Assembly (NCBI RefSeq): GCF_024448985.1
Contig: NZ_JAMOII010000012.1
Coordinates: 1 to 64,000, forward strand
Direction of reading: 5' to 3'
Source of the DNA: Stutzerimonas stutzeri
Lineage (GTDB): Bacteria > Pseudomonadota > Gammaproteobacteria > Pseudomonadales > Pseudomonadaceae
DNA length: 64,000 bases
Shown here: piece by piece, positions 22,406-31,161 of the stretch
Layout: every line of letters starts with the position of its first letter
Numbering within the stretch: position 1 is the first letter of the stretch
Notes under the pieces: generated by a model
The model's input: the letters and a program-made list of their open reading frames with translations, nothing else
What the model was told of the DNA's origin: nothing
Database searches by the model: none
Translations under genes and position numbers: made by a program

Positions 22406-22617
22406 AGCGTGTCGCGGTGTCCTCGCGCAGCCTGCGTTCGCTGGGCTATGACGTCGACGAGCAGGCGCTGGAGGTGGAGTTTCACAACGGCTCGGTCTAT
22501 CGCTACGAGGAGGTTCCGGCTGAGGTGGTGCAGGCGCTGCTCGAAGCGGATTCGCTGGGCCGTTACTTCAATCAGGTGTTCAAGCCACAGCATTACCGCT
22601 ACCGGCGCCTCGAATAA
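22402..22617 (+). CDS. KTSC-domain protein
   Basis: A 71-residue protein, MKRVAVSSRSLRSLGYDVDEQALEVEFHNGS..., which matches the short KTSC domain: an early SS.S..IGYD-type segment, EVEFHNGSVYRYEEVP and LGRYFNQVFK. The domain is of unknown function, and is sometimes linked to lysyl-tRNA synthetase or to nucleic-acid-related proteins. Its start overlaps the exporter stop by four bases, making it the last gene of the operon. Confidence 0.82.
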   Translation: MKRVAVSSRSLRSLGYDVDEQALEVEFHNGSVYRYEEVPAEVVQALLEADSLGRYFNQVFKPQHYRYRRLE

Positions 22618-22664
22618 TCTGCGTGGTTGGCCCGCTTCGCGTGGATGCGGATCGCGAGCAATGT

Positions 22665-22682
22665 GGTGGGCTTCAGCCCACC
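22665..22682 (+). repeat. REP-like palindrome, family A, headless
   Basis: The GGTGGGCTTCAGCCCACC core without a good GTAG head, between the KTSC gene and dodecin. A degenerate copy follows dodecin at 23101-23127. Confidence 0.65.
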
Positions 22683-22863
22683 AACGAGGCCAGCGCCACT
22701 GGTGATCTGAAGCACACCCTACTTGCTACTCGTGCCTGCGACTTTCCTTTTTAACGGCTTCGATTGCACCGTTGCGCTGAACTTACGCGCCCCTGCGCGG
22801 GCCTCAATCAGACAGGATGCGTCACCACCGAGCGGAGGCTCTTCAGATCAGAAGGGGAAATCT

Positions 22864-23079
22864 ATGTCGGATCATCACACGTACAAGAAAATTGAAATCG
22901 TCGGCTCCTCGCGCAACAGTGTTGACGAAGCGATTCAGAACGGTATCGCCGAAGCCAGCAGCAAGCTGCAGAATGTCGAGTGGTTCGAAGTGGGCGAAAT
23001 TCGTGGCCACGTCGAGGGAGGCAAGGTCGGACATTTTCAAGTCACGATGAAGGTTGGCTTCCGCCTCGCCGATAGCTGA
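22864..23079 (+). CDS. Dodecin, flavin-binding protein
   Basis: A 71-residue protein that assembles into a hollow dodecamer and stores or sequesters FMN/FAD or related flavins. The flavin-stacking tryptophan is W40 (NVEWFEV) and the conserved glutamine Q59 lies in HFQVTMKVGFRL. The start MSDHHTYKKIEIVGSS is canonical, with an AAGGGGA ribosome-binding site seven bases upstream. It is separated from the KTSC gene by about 245 bases, so it probably has its own promoter. Confidence 0.92.
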   Translation: MSDHHTYKKIEIVGSSRNSVDEAIQNGIAEASSKLQNVEWFEVGEIRGHVEGGKVGHFQVTMKVGFRLADS

Positions 23080-23100
23080 TCGCCGTTGTTGTTGGATGCT

Positions 23101-23127
23101 GGGCGGCGCTCCGCTTCAGCCCACCGG
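23101..23127. repeat. Degenerate REP-like sequence
   Basis: GGGCGGCGCTCCGC followed by TTCAGCCCACC, resembling the insert-bearing REP variant at 15328. It sits between convergent dodecin and monooxygenase genes. Confidence 0.5.
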
Positions 23128-23145
23128 TGATCTCTGCGCCAACCG

Positions 23146-24141
23146 TCACCGCAACCCGGCAAGAATCTCGAACGCGCGGTGGCGGTCGGCGGTTTCGTAG
23201 AAGTCGCAGGTAAAAATCAGCTCGTCGGCCCCGGTCTGCTCCAGCAGAATCTCCAGCCGCGCGCGGATCTTTTCCGGGCCGCCTATCAGCGCCATGCCGA
23301 GGAAATTGCCCACCGCGTCCTGCTCGTGTGGCAGCCACTTGCCTTGCATGCTCTGCACCGGCGGCACAAGTACCAAGCTCTGGCCACGGATCAGCGCCAG
23401 GATGCGTTGGTAGGCAGTGGTCGCCAGGTATTCGGCCTGCTCGTCGGTGTCGGCGGCCATCAGCGGTACGCCAAGCATCACGTAGGGTTTGTCGAGCACC
23501 TCGGACGGTTGGAAATTCTCGCGGTACAGGCGAATCGCCTCATGTGCATAACGCGGCGCGAAATGCGAGGCGAAAGCGTAGGGCAGCCCCTTGGCGGCAG
23601 CCAGCTGCGCACTGAACAGGCTGGAGCCGAGCAGCCAAATCGGCACTTTGCTGTCAACGCCGGGCATGGCGATTACGCGCTGGTTGCGCTGACGCGGGCC
23701 GAGCAGTAGCTCCAGCTCCTCGACATCAGCCGGAAAGTCGTCGGCGCTGCCCATGCGGTCACGGCGCAGGGCGTGGGCGGTGAACTGGTCGGCGCCCGGT
23801 GCGCGGCCCAGACCGAGGTCGATGCGGCCTGGATAGAGCGCTTCCAGCGTGCCGAACTGTTCGGCGATCACCAGCGGTGCGTGGTTGGGCAGCATTACTC
23901 CGCCGGCGCCCAGACGAATCCGCGAGGTGCCGGCCGCCAGATAACCGATCAATACGGACGTGGCGGCGCTGGCGATGCCGTCCATGTTGTGGTGTTCGGC
24001 CACCCAGAAGCGCTCGAAGCCGAGCTTTTCGACGTGCTGGGCCAGCGCCAAAGCGTTGCGCAAGGCGAGGCCGGCATCGCCGTCATCGCGGATCGGCGCC
24101 AGGTCAAGGGTGGAAAAACGGGTGTGTGCGATACGGGACAT
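23146..24141 (-). CDS. LLM-class flavin-dependent monooxygenase (MsnO8-like)
   Basis: A 331-residue bacterial luciferase-like TIM barrel. [75 protein letters not shown]-type sequence, with the WVAEHH motif near residue 45, marks the MsnO8/YhbW subgroup. These enzymes use reduced flavin from a partner reductase to oxidise a substrate that is unknown here. It is monocistronic and faces dodecin. Confidence 0.88.
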   Translation of the reverse strand: MSRIAHTRFSTLDLAPIRDDGDAGLALRNALALAQHVEKLGFERFWVAEHHNMDGIASAATSVLIGYLAAGTSRIRLGAGGVMLPNHAPLVIAEQFGTLEALYPGRIDLGLGRAPGADQFTAHALRRDRMGSADDFPADVEELELLLGPRQRNQRVIAMPGVDSKVPIWLLGSSLFSAQLAAAKGLPYAFASHFAPRYAHEAIRLYRENFQPSEVLDKPYVMLGVPLMAADTDEQAEYLATTAYQRILALIRGQSLVLVPPVQSMQGKWLPHEQDAVGNFLGMALIGGPEKIRARLEILLEQTGADELIFTCDFYETADRHRAFEILAGLR

Positions 24142-24170
24142 ATTTTCTTCTCTCTGCTGGCGGGGCGGGC

Positions 24171-24581
24171 TCAGTAACAGTGCTCCGCCTCAGCGCGGGC
24201 CAGTACTTGGTGCTGTTCGTCGCGCAGCCAGCCCTGCGGCGTGAAGCCCAGCGAACGCGCCTGAAACAGGTAGCGCCGCCCGGCCTGGAAATTGTCATAG
24301 CGGATGACCATGGTACAGCGTAGGTATTGGGTTTCGCCGAAGATGCCCATTCCGCCGCTACTGATTTCGAATTCATAGCGCGCTTCGAGTTCATGCGCGC
24401 CGGGGCTGACCTGGAAATAGCGGCCGTCTGGCGTGCGTTTGTCGTCCAGACGATCGGACATAAAAATGTCGCTGGGTTGTGCGGTCAGATCGATCCAGGC
24501 CATGTTCGGATCGGGTGGCGGCAGTGGACTGGCGCAGCCGGAAAGGCCGACGATCAGGAGCAGGACAAATGGCAGACGCAT
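24171..24581 (-). CDS. Small lipoprotein, paralogue 1
   Basis: A 136-residue lipoprotein with signal [16 protein letters not shown] (lipobox LSGC, Cys16). The mature part begins [12 protein letters not shown] and contains [21 protein letters not shown] and [25 protein letters not shown]. The same blocks occur in the next gene, so the two are tandem duplicates. The fold is probably a beta-rich PEGA-like domain. Function is not known. Confidence 0.75.
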   Translation of the reverse strand: MRLPFVLLLIVGLSGCASPLPPPDPNMAWIDLTAQPSDIFMSDRLDDKRTPDGRYFQVSPGAHELEARYEFEISSGGMGIFGETQYLRCTMVIRYDNFQAGRRYLFQARSLGFTPQGWLRDEQHQVLARAEAEHCY

Positions 24582-24859
24582 GGCAGTTCCTCCAGCGGGC
24601 CCCGTCAGCCCATTGCTGCGGCGGTCCCTGTCGAGCCTGAGCCAGATCAGGCCGTGTGACAACTACTGCGCTCGGCCATGCTGCGTTAAGAACAGACTCG
24701 TGCGCGAGTCCGATCAAAATACTCAGCTCGTAACTCGCGTGCGAACCCAGTTCGCTTTCTCGCCTGTTTTGTGGGGCCGCCTAGTTCTTGCCTGACCTTA
24801 GCTCGCTACGTTCTCACACGGCCTGAGCGGCGACGCTTTTACAACGATCTGCAGCTAGC

Positions 24860-25285
24860 TCAGCGGATGGCGACACCGCCGCAGCCGCGTTCGGTGGCCT
24901 TGGCCAGCAGCTGATCATGTTGATCGTAAAGCCGCGCCCAGGGGCGGAAGCCGTAGCCACCGGCGACCAGACGATAGCGGGCGCCGGCATCGAAACCGTC
25001 GTATTCCAGAGTCAGGCGGCAGTCACGTTCCAGTGCTTCGCTGTCGCCGCCAACATTGGCCGGCCCCACCTCGAAGCGGTAGCGCATGCCCAGCTGATGG
25101 CTGCCGGGCGTCACTTGAAAGTATCGGTGATCGTCCAGCGGCCTCGAGTCCACGGCAACGGCCTTGAGTTCGGTTTCGCCACGCGGGGCCAGCTCGATCC
25201 AGGCCTGGTTCGGGTCCGGCTGGGGCATCCACAGGGCGCAACCGCCGAGTGTGGACAGCGCGAGAGCAAGGATCAGGATTCGCAT
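24860..25285 (-). CDS. Small lipoprotein, paralogue 2
   Basis: A 141-residue lipoprotein with signal MRILILALALSTLGGC (lipobox LGGC). It shares with its neighbour PDPNQAWIEL, DHRYFQVTPGSHQLGMRYRFE and YDGFDAGARYRLVAGGYGFRPWARLYD. The gap of about 280 bases between the two copies holds no gene. It is divergent from the aminopeptidase lipoprotein gene. Confidence 0.75.
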   Translation of the reverse strand: MRILILALALSTLGGCALWMPQPDPNQAWIELAPRGETELKAVAVDSRPLDDHRYFQVTPGSHQLGMRYRFEVGPANVGGDSEALERDCRLTLEYDGFDAGARYRLVAGGYGFRPWARLYDQHDQLLAKATERGCGGVAIR

Positions 25286-25413
25286 GACGAGTCTCCACCG
25301 CTGAGGGCGCGGTCTGGCTGCGAAGGCTTGCTGCCTTCGGTGGTTGGGTGGGCTTCGATGTCGTTGTAGGCTCAGCGCATCGACCGAGCAGGTCTTCAAA
25401 TGCGAGCAGGCGT

Positions 25414-26568
25414 TTGTTCATTTCGAAGCTGAAAACCGCCCTTGTCGACAGCCGAAGCGTGCGCTGGGTTCCGCTGCTGCTGGCCGTTGGTCTGAATGGC
25501 TGCAGCACCTATTACGGTCAGCTGGCGGTCGGTCAGCTGGATCTGTTGCGCCAGCGTGAGCCCATCGCCGCCATCATCGACAACCCCCAACGCAACCCAC
25601 AGCTGCGTCAACGACTGAGCTTGATGCTACAGGCCAGAGCCTTCGCCAGCAGCGCGCTGGCCTTGCCGGATAACGGCAGTTACCGGCTCTATGCGGACAT
25701 CCAGCGGCCTTACGTGGTGTGGAATCTGTTTGCCACCGAGGAGTTTTCCGTCGCGCCGCTGACCCACTGTTTTCCGATCGCCGGTTGCGTGGCCTACCGC
25801 GGCTACTACCAGCCGGGGCGGGCGCGGGGGGCGGCAGCATTTCTCAAGGCAGAGGGCTACGACACGCTCGTAAGCGGCGTGCAGGCTTACTCGACGCTGG
25901 GCTGGTTCGACGACCCGCTGCTCAGTTCCATGCTGCGTTGGGACGATGAGCGTCTGGCCGGACTCATCTTCCACGAACTGGCGCACCAGCAGCTGTACGT
26001 GCCTGGCGACACCGCTTTCAACGAATCTTTCGCGTCCTTTGTCGAGCGCGAGGGCCTGCGCCAATGGCGTGCCAGTCGCGGTTTGCCGCCGCTCAGCGAC
26101 GCGGCACAAAGACGCTCCGCCGAATTCACCGAGCTGTTGCTAGAAACTCGGACGCGGTTGGCGGCGCTGTATGACAGCAACCTGGACGAATCGGCCATGC
26201 GCGCCGCGAAGCAGGCTGAGTTCATGCGCCTGCGCCAGGCCTACCGCCAGCTGCGCGATGGCGCCTGGAAGGGTGATCGCCGTTTCGACCGTTGGATGGC
26301 TCAGCCGCTGAACAATGCCAGCCTGTTGCCGTTCGGCCTGTATGACGGCTGGGTGCCGGCGTTTGCCGCGCTGTTCGAGCAGGTCAACGGCGATTGGGTG
26401 CGTTTTTACGCGCAAGTCGAAGCGCTGGGTCGACTGCCCCCCGACGAGCGGGCGCGTCTCCTGGAGACGTTTCGTTTAAGCGCAGCGCCGCCTCGCTCAA
26501 GGCTAGCTCGGACAAGCGTCGGGGCGGGTTTTGCCTTACCGGACCCGCAACTCATTCGAAGGGGTTGA
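25414..26568 (+). CDS. Lipoprotein aminopeptidase (COG4324 type)
   Basis: A zinc peptidase of the predicted-aminopeptidase family. HELAHQQLYV gives the HExxH zinc motif, with the downstream NESFASFVE glutamate as third ligand. A hydrophobic stretch ending VGLNGCSTYYG is a lipobox, so the protein is anchored in an envelope membrane. The start is uncertain: TTG at 25414 has AGCAGG close by, while GTG at 25459 would give a more compact signal peptide (VRWVPLLLAVGLNGC). Coordinates use the former. Confidence 0.78.
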   Translation: MFISKLKTALVDSRSVRWVPLLLAVGLNGCSTYYGQLAVGQLDLLRQREPIAAIIDNPQRNPQLRQRLSLMLQARAFASSALALPDNGSYRLYADIQRPYVVWNLFATEEFSVAPLTHCFPIAGCVAYRGYYQPGRARGAAAFLKAEGYDTLVSGVQAYSTLGWFDDPLLSSMLRWDDERLAGLIFHELAHQQLYVPGDTAFNESFASFVEREGLRQWRASRGLPPLSDAAQRRSAEFTELLLETRTRLAALYDSNLDESAMRAAKQAEFMRLRQAYRQLRDGAWKGDRRFDRWMAQPLNNASLLPFGLYDGWVPAFAALFEQVNGDWVRFYAQVEALGRLPPDERARLLETFRLSAAPPRSRLARTSVGAGFALPDPQLIRRG

Positions 26569-26720
26569 CTGCCGCCGCTCGTCTTTTTCGCGCGTTTTTG
26601 CCCCCAATCCTGCGGAATTGTTTTCCGCTTTCCTCCGTCCATTTTTCAGGACGTCGGCACCAGCTGCCCGTGATTCAGCTCGTACGTCTATTCAATACAA
26701 GCCGTAAAAACGGAGGCTTC

Positions 26721-27896
26721 ATGGACAATTTATCCGGCATTCTCGATAACAAGGGCACGCCGCTCGAAAAGCAGAAGTTCACCTGGAAGGAAATGGCGGG
26801 CAAGCCGATCAGCAAGCTGGACGACGACGCCTTCACCCGGGTGCGGATCATTCTGATGAACGGCGTCGAAATCGATGCGCTGCGTCTCAAGCATGGCATT
26901 GCCCGTATCACAGGCCAGCTACGCGGCCCGCTCGCCGAGATTCGTCGCGTCGAGCAGCACCAGGCGACGATGATCAACTGGTTGATTTCCGCCGACCATT
27001 CACCGCTGGAAACCACCGTCGCCTACGAGCAGGTCGCCATCGAAGTTACCGCCGCCGTGGCCCAGACCGAGCCCGATCCTTATCAGGCCCAGACCTATCG
27101 CTTCGGCCTGCTGGAGGACTTCGACCATCTCTACCGCTACGCGGCGATGCTCGATCGCCTCGAAGGCAAGGATGCGAACAACATCCTGCAGGGCTATACC
27201 GACATTGTGCCGGGCCGGCAAACATCCGAGCACCATCGCCATCCGACCAATGACCTGCGTGACAGCTACGCCAAAGAGGAAGCGGCGTTGATCACCAAGA
27301 TCCACTGTGCGCTGATCACCGCTGCTGAATTCCAGACGCATGATTACTACATGAACGTCGGGCCGTTGTTCGCCGACCCGCTGGCGCGCCAGCTGTATGC
27401 CGAAATCGCCTCGGTGGAAGAACAGCACGTGACCCAGTACGGTTCGCTGGCCGATCCGCAGGAGTCCTTCATGGAGAAGTGGCTGGTGCACGAGGCCATG
27501 GAGGTCTATGCCTACGCCAGCTGCGCCGAGCAGGAAACCAATCCGCGCATCAAGGCCATGTGGGAGCGTTTCCTCGATTACGAGCTGGGCCATCTGAACA
27601 TCGCCTGCGAGCACTTCAAGAACATCGAGCGCCGTGACCCGGCGGAAATTCTCGGAGGTCCGTTGCCTAAAATGATTGAGTTCAAGAGCCAGCGCGAATT
27701 TGTCCGTCAGGTCCTCGCTGCCGAGGTCAATCTGCGAACCAGCGGCACCCAGTACGTCGACAAGAGCGAAGAGCCGCAGAATTCGCTCGATTACCGCAAC
27801 CAGCTCAACTCCGAGGGCATCGCGTCGAGCATTGTTTCGGCGGGCTATCAGTGGGCGCCGGGTGGCGAACTCATGGGTATGCGCAAGATTTCTTGA
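26721..27896 (+). CDS. Ferritin-like diiron protein, two-domain
   Basis: A 391-residue, largely helical protein. The clearest diiron ligands lie in the second half: E203 (AAEFQTHDYY), E233-x-x-H236 (SVEEQH), E258/E261 (HEAMEVY) and E288-x-x-H291 (DYELGH). The first half has a weaker copy of this pattern (E50, E78, E103, D133-x-x-H136), suggesting duplicated four-helix bundles. A CGGAGG ribosome-binding site supports the ATG. It is followed after 11 bases by a second ferritin-like gene. The role could be iron or oxygen chemistry; I do not recognise a characterised homologue. Confidence 0.75.
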   Translation: MDNLSGILDNKGTPLEKQKFTWKEMAGKPISKLDDDAFTRVRIILMNGVEIDALRLKHGIARITGQLRGPLAEIRRVEQHQATMINWLISADHSPLETTVAYEQVAIEVTAAVAQTEPDPYQAQTYRFGLLEDFDHLYRYAAMLDRLEGKDANNILQGYTDIVPGRQTSEHHRHPTNDLRDSYAKEEAALITKIHCALITAAEFQTHDYYMNVGPLFADPLARQLYAEIASVEEQHVTQYGSLADPQESFMEKWLVHEAMEVYAYASCAEQETNPRIKAMWERFLDYELGHLNIACEHFKNIERRDPAEILGGPLPKMIEFKSQREFVRQVLAAEVNLRTSGTQYVDKSEEPQNSLDYRNQLNSEGIASSIVSAGYQWAPGGELMGMRKIS

Positions 27897-27907
27897 GGAG
27901 AATCGAC

Positions 27908-28621
27908 ATGGCGACTTCAGCGAAATTAGGCACCAATTTCACCGGGGTGCAGATGTCCCCGAAGGACACCAAGAGCCTGCTCGAGGCGGTCGAGCAATTT
28001 CCGCCAACCGTGCCCGGCGACTCCAAAGGCATCATGCTAGAGCGCGTAAAGCGCGCCGAAGAAGCCGACCGTATCGGTTCGGTGCCGGTCCCCGGTTCGG
28101 CCAAGGGCATGCTCAAATCGACTTTCGACATGGCGATGGGCAAGAGCCCGGAGTTGCTGGTCGACAAGCTCGGCGAGCGGTTGGCGTTCGAGCGCAGCGG
28201 CGTGCGTCTGTATGACGCGATGATCGCCAAGGCGAAGGCTCTAGGCACAGCGGAATCCGATTTGATCCAAGTGCTGCAGCACATTCGTGACGAAGAGTTC
28301 GAGCACATGAACATGGTCGCCGAGGTGATCGAGACGCTTGGCGCCGACCCGACGGCGCAGACGCCTTGCGCTGATGTCGCGGCGGTGAAGTCCATGGGCG
28401 TCATGCAGGTGCTTACCGATCCGCGCACTAATATTGCGCAGGGTATGGGCGCACTGCTCACCATCGAGCTAGAGGACAACGCCGCCTGGGAGCTGCTCAT
28501 CGAACTGGCCGAAGCAGGCGGCCATCCGAACATCGCCAAAGGCTTTAAAAAGGCGAAGGACCAAGAGGATGACCATCTGGTGAAGATCAAGACGCTGATC
28601 CGTCGGGACCTGATAGGCTAG
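27908..28621 (+). CDS. Ferritin-like diiron protein
   Basis: A 237-residue helical protein with a full set of diiron carboxylate ligands: E95, E130-x-x-H133 (DEEFEHM), E187 or E189, and E220-x-x-H223 (QEDDHL). The first 60 residues are less structured and contain GVQMSPKDTKSLLEAVEQFPPTVPGDS. A GAGGAGA ribosome-binding site precedes the ATG. It is co-transcribed with the two-domain protein upstream and followed by an intrinsic terminator, so the two form a closed unit. Confidence 0.8.
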   Translation: MATSAKLGTNFTGVQMSPKDTKSLLEAVEQFPPTVPGDSKGIMLERVKRAEEADRIGSVPVPGSAKGMLKSTFDMAMGKSPELLVDKLGERLAFERSGVRLYDAMIAKAKALGTAESDLIQVLQHIRDEEFEHMNMVAEVIETLGADPTAQTPCADVAAVKSMGVMQVLTDPRTNIAQGMGALLTIELEDNAAWELLIELAEAGGHPNIAKGFKKAKDQEDDHLVKIKTLIRRDLIG

Positions 28622-28654
28622 ATCAAATAGACAGCGCGTGCGCTTGAAACTTGG

Positions 28655-28680
28655 CGCGCCTCTTGGGCGCGTCTTTTTTA
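28655..28680 (+). terminator. Intrinsic terminator of the ferritin-like pair
   Basis: Stem CGCGCC/GGCGCG with loop TCTTG followed by TCTTTTTT, 34 bases after the stop codon. Confidence 0.88.
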
Positions 28681-28704
28681 TGCGCGGATTCTTTATGCAC
28701 GGAA

Positions 28705-28870
28705 TCAGCGCGGCGGCGCCACCGCGATGGCCGGCTTGAAGAACAGCGTTGCGCCTCGGGCCAGGTTGGTAAGGCTAACGTGATCATTGGCGACGTCCTC
28801 CTTGATGGGCTGCTGTTGACTGGCGACCCTGAGCGTGACGCGGGTGACGGCACCAGCGGTCGGTTGCGGC
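28705..28870 (-). pseudogene. Orphan C-terminal fragment of an unrecognised gene
   Basis: A minus-strand frame ends at 28705 with a protein-like C-terminus (…KEDVANDHVSLTNLARGATL, then FFKPAIAVAPPR). Upstream it merges into the region occupied on the other strand by the hydrolase remnant, and I find no start. It may be the tail of a gene cut by deletion; a chance open frame cannot be excluded. Confidence 0.35.
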
Positions 28871-29090
28871 GCTGCCGTTCCCCAGCCTGCTGGTGGGGTC
28901 GGACAACGATGTGGCGGCCAGTCCCGAACGCGCCTGGGCGATGGGCAATGCCTGGGGCAGTGAAGTGGCGATTCTCAGCGGGGCCGGGCACGTCAACGTA
29001 GCGTCCGGGCATCGCCGTTGGGAACAGGGTTTCGCGTACCTCTATCGGCTGCTGCACCGCATCGAACAACGAGTGAAACGTCGGGCCTGA
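28871..29090 (+). pseudogene. C-terminal remnant of an RBBP9/YdeN-type serine hydrolase
   Basis: The frame reads LPFPSLLVGSDNDV, then WAMGNAWGSEVAILSGAGHVNVASG and WEQGFAYLYRLLHRI. This is the last third of an RBBP9/YdeN alpha/beta hydrolase, including the catalytic Asp (SDNDV) and His (GAGHVN) regions. The nucleophile part (G-x-S-x-G) and the start are missing upstream, so the gene is truncated. Confidence 0.65.
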
Positions 29091-29217
29091 GGCGATTCGC
29101 TGGCGACATGGCGTGGGTGAGCGGGTTTGGAGCAGATGGATGAATGACGCTGCAGGACGGGGCGAACCGGCGGCATTCGTTACACTCTGATCTCCAACGC
29201 CGCCATCGAGCCGCTGC

Positions 29218-31161
29218 ATGTCCAACTCGCCATCCGACACCCTTTCATCCCTGCCGCCTGTGCTCGCCGGGCCGCTGTTGCGCAGGTTGCAGGCCGATCG
29301 CCTGGTGCTCTGGCTGGTTGCCAGCGAGCCGCTTTCGTTGCGCCTGACGCTACACCCCGACGGCGAGCAGCCGCGTTCACTGTCGTTGGTTGGCGAAGCT
29401 TGTCGCCGGCTGCGTATCGGCACTTCGGCCTGGTTGCATCTGATCGACCTGCGCCTGGATGCGTCGTTACCGGTTGATCAGCTAGTGGAATACGACCTGT
29501 TGATCCTACGCGATGGTGTCGCACAGACGATTGCCGAGTGGGCGCCGCATCTGCTTCACGACGGCGCCGACCGACCGGCCTTCGTCATCCGCTCGCGCCA
29601 CGATGACTTGCTGCACGGCTCCTGCCGCAAGCCGCATCACGTATCGGCAGACGGGCTGGTAAAGGTCGATGAGCTGATTGCCCAGGCCCGCCAGGCACCC
29701 GAACGCTGGCCCGCCGCGCTGCTGATGACCGGCGATCAGGTCTACGTCGACGACGTCGCCGGGCCGACTCTGGTCGCTATCCACGCGCTGATCCGTCGGC
29801 TCGGGCTTTATGGCGAATGCCTGGAAGGCGCGACCGTCGCCGACAGCGATGAGCTGATGGCGCATCCGGCCACCTACTACCGACGCGAGCAGTTGCTGCC
29901 GGCGTTCAAGTCCAACGAGGCGTTACGTGAGCGCTTCTTTGGCGGCGTCGAGAAGCCAGTGTTCACCACCGCCAACGCGCATAACCACCTGGTGACGCTG
30001 GCCGAGGTGCTGGCGATGTACCTGCTGGTCTGGTCGCCCGTACCTTGGCGCCTGATCGAAGTACAGGCACCGCCGCTGGACGAGAAACTGGCCGAACGCT
30101 GGTCTCGCGAGGCGAGTTGCATCGAGGCCTTCCGGGCAGGCTTGCCGTCGGTCGCGCGGGCACTGGCGCATCTGCCGTCGCTGATGATCTTCGACGACCA
30201 CGACGTCACCGACGACTGGAACCTCAGCGCCCGCTGGGAACAAACCGCATACGGTCATCCCTTTTCGCGACGCATCCTCGGCAATGCGCTGCTCGGCTAT
30301 CTCCTGTGCCAGGCGTGGGGCAATGTCCCCGAGGATTACGCTGCGCCGCTGCAGGCCATCGAGGCGTTACTGGCAAGTGGCGAAGACGGGCAGCTCGACT
30401 GCGCGTTGCAGAATGAGATGGTGGATGAGGTGCTACAACGCGGCGATTGGGGCTACGTACTGCCCAGCGAACCGGCGGTAGTGGTGCTCGACACTCGCAC
30501 CCGGCGTTGGCGCAGCGAACTCCGCCTGAGCCGGCCGTCGGGTCTGATGGACTGGGAAGCGCTCACCGACCTCCAGCAGCACCTGCTCGATCAGCGATCG
30601 GTGGTCATCGTTTCGCCGACACCGATGTTCGGCGTCAAGCTGATCGAGACCGTGCAGCGGGTGTTCAGCTGGGCCGGGCAGTCGCTGCTGGTCGATGCGG
30701 AAAACTGGATGGCCCATCGCGGCGCCGCACAGACCATGCTCAACATCTTTCGCCATACGCGTACGCCGGGTAACTACGTGATCCTGTCCGGCGACGTGCA
30801 TTATTCCTTTGCCTATGAAGTGCATATTCGGGGCCGTGTCGGAGGGCCGCGGCTGTGGCAGATCACCAGCAGCGGGGTAAAAAACGAGTTTCCTCGTCGC
30901 CTGCTGGATCTGTTCGACCGGCTTAACCGATGGCTCTATTCGCCGCGCTCGCCGCTGAACTGGTTCACCAAGCGCCGCCGGGTGCGGGTCCAACCGTGGC
31001 TGCCGAGTCGCAGCCAATCCGGTGAGCGATTGTGGAACGGCGCCGGCATTGGCCGCATCTGCCTCGATGATGAAGGCCGACCGCTGCGTGTCGAGCAGAT
31101 CAACGCCGATGGCTCGCCCCCGGTGACCTTCAACCCCGGACGCGACCAGATGCCTAGCTGA
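29218..31161 (+). CDS. PhoD-like metallophosphatase
   Basis: A 647-residue protein of the alkaline phosphatase D-like group. Metal-site motifs appear in order: LLMTGDQVYVDDVAG, LMIFDDHDVTDDWNLS and VILSGDVHYSFAYEV. The first 130 residues form a beta-rich domain. Unlike secreted PhoD it has no Tat or Sec signal (it starts MSNSPSDTLSSLPP), so it is probably cytoplasmic. The substrate is unknown. Its 3' end overlaps the convergent HAD gene by eight bases. Confidence 0.85.
   Translation: MSNSPSDTLSSLPPVLAGPLLRRLQADRLVLWLVASEPLSLRLTLHPDGEQPRSLSLVGEACRRLRIGTSAWLHLIDLRLDASLPVDQLVEYDLLILRDGVAQTIAEWAPHLLHDGADRPAFVIRSRHDDLLHGSCRKPHHVSADGLVKVDELIAQARQAPERWPAALLMTGDQVYVDDVAGPTLVAIHALIRRLGLYGECLEGATVADSDELMAHPATYYRREQLLPAFKSNEALRERFFGGVEKPVFTTANAHNHLVTLAEVLAMYLLVWSPVPWRLIEVQAPPLDEKLAERWSREASCIEAFRAGLPSVARALAHLPSLMIFDDHDVTDDWNLSARWEQTAYGHPFSRRILGNALLGYLLCQAWGNVPEDYAAPLQAIEALLASGEDGQLDCALQNEMVDEVLQRGDWGYVLPSEPAVVVLDTRTRRWRSELRLSRPSGLMDWEALTDLQQHLLDQRSVVIVSPTPMFGVKLIETVQRVFSWAGQSLLVDAENWMAHRGAAQTMLNIFRHTRTPGNYVILSGDVHYSFAYEVHIRGRVGGPRLWQITSSGVKNEFPRRLLDLFDRLNRWLYSPRSPLNWFTKRRRVRVQPWLPSRSQSGERLWNGAGIGRICLDDEGRPLRVEQINADGSPPVTFNPGRDQMPS

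Noticed and set aside
26721-28621. The ferritin-like pair as an encapsulin cargo system
   Set aside because: No encapsulin shell gene lies nearby and no C-terminal targeting peptide is evident.
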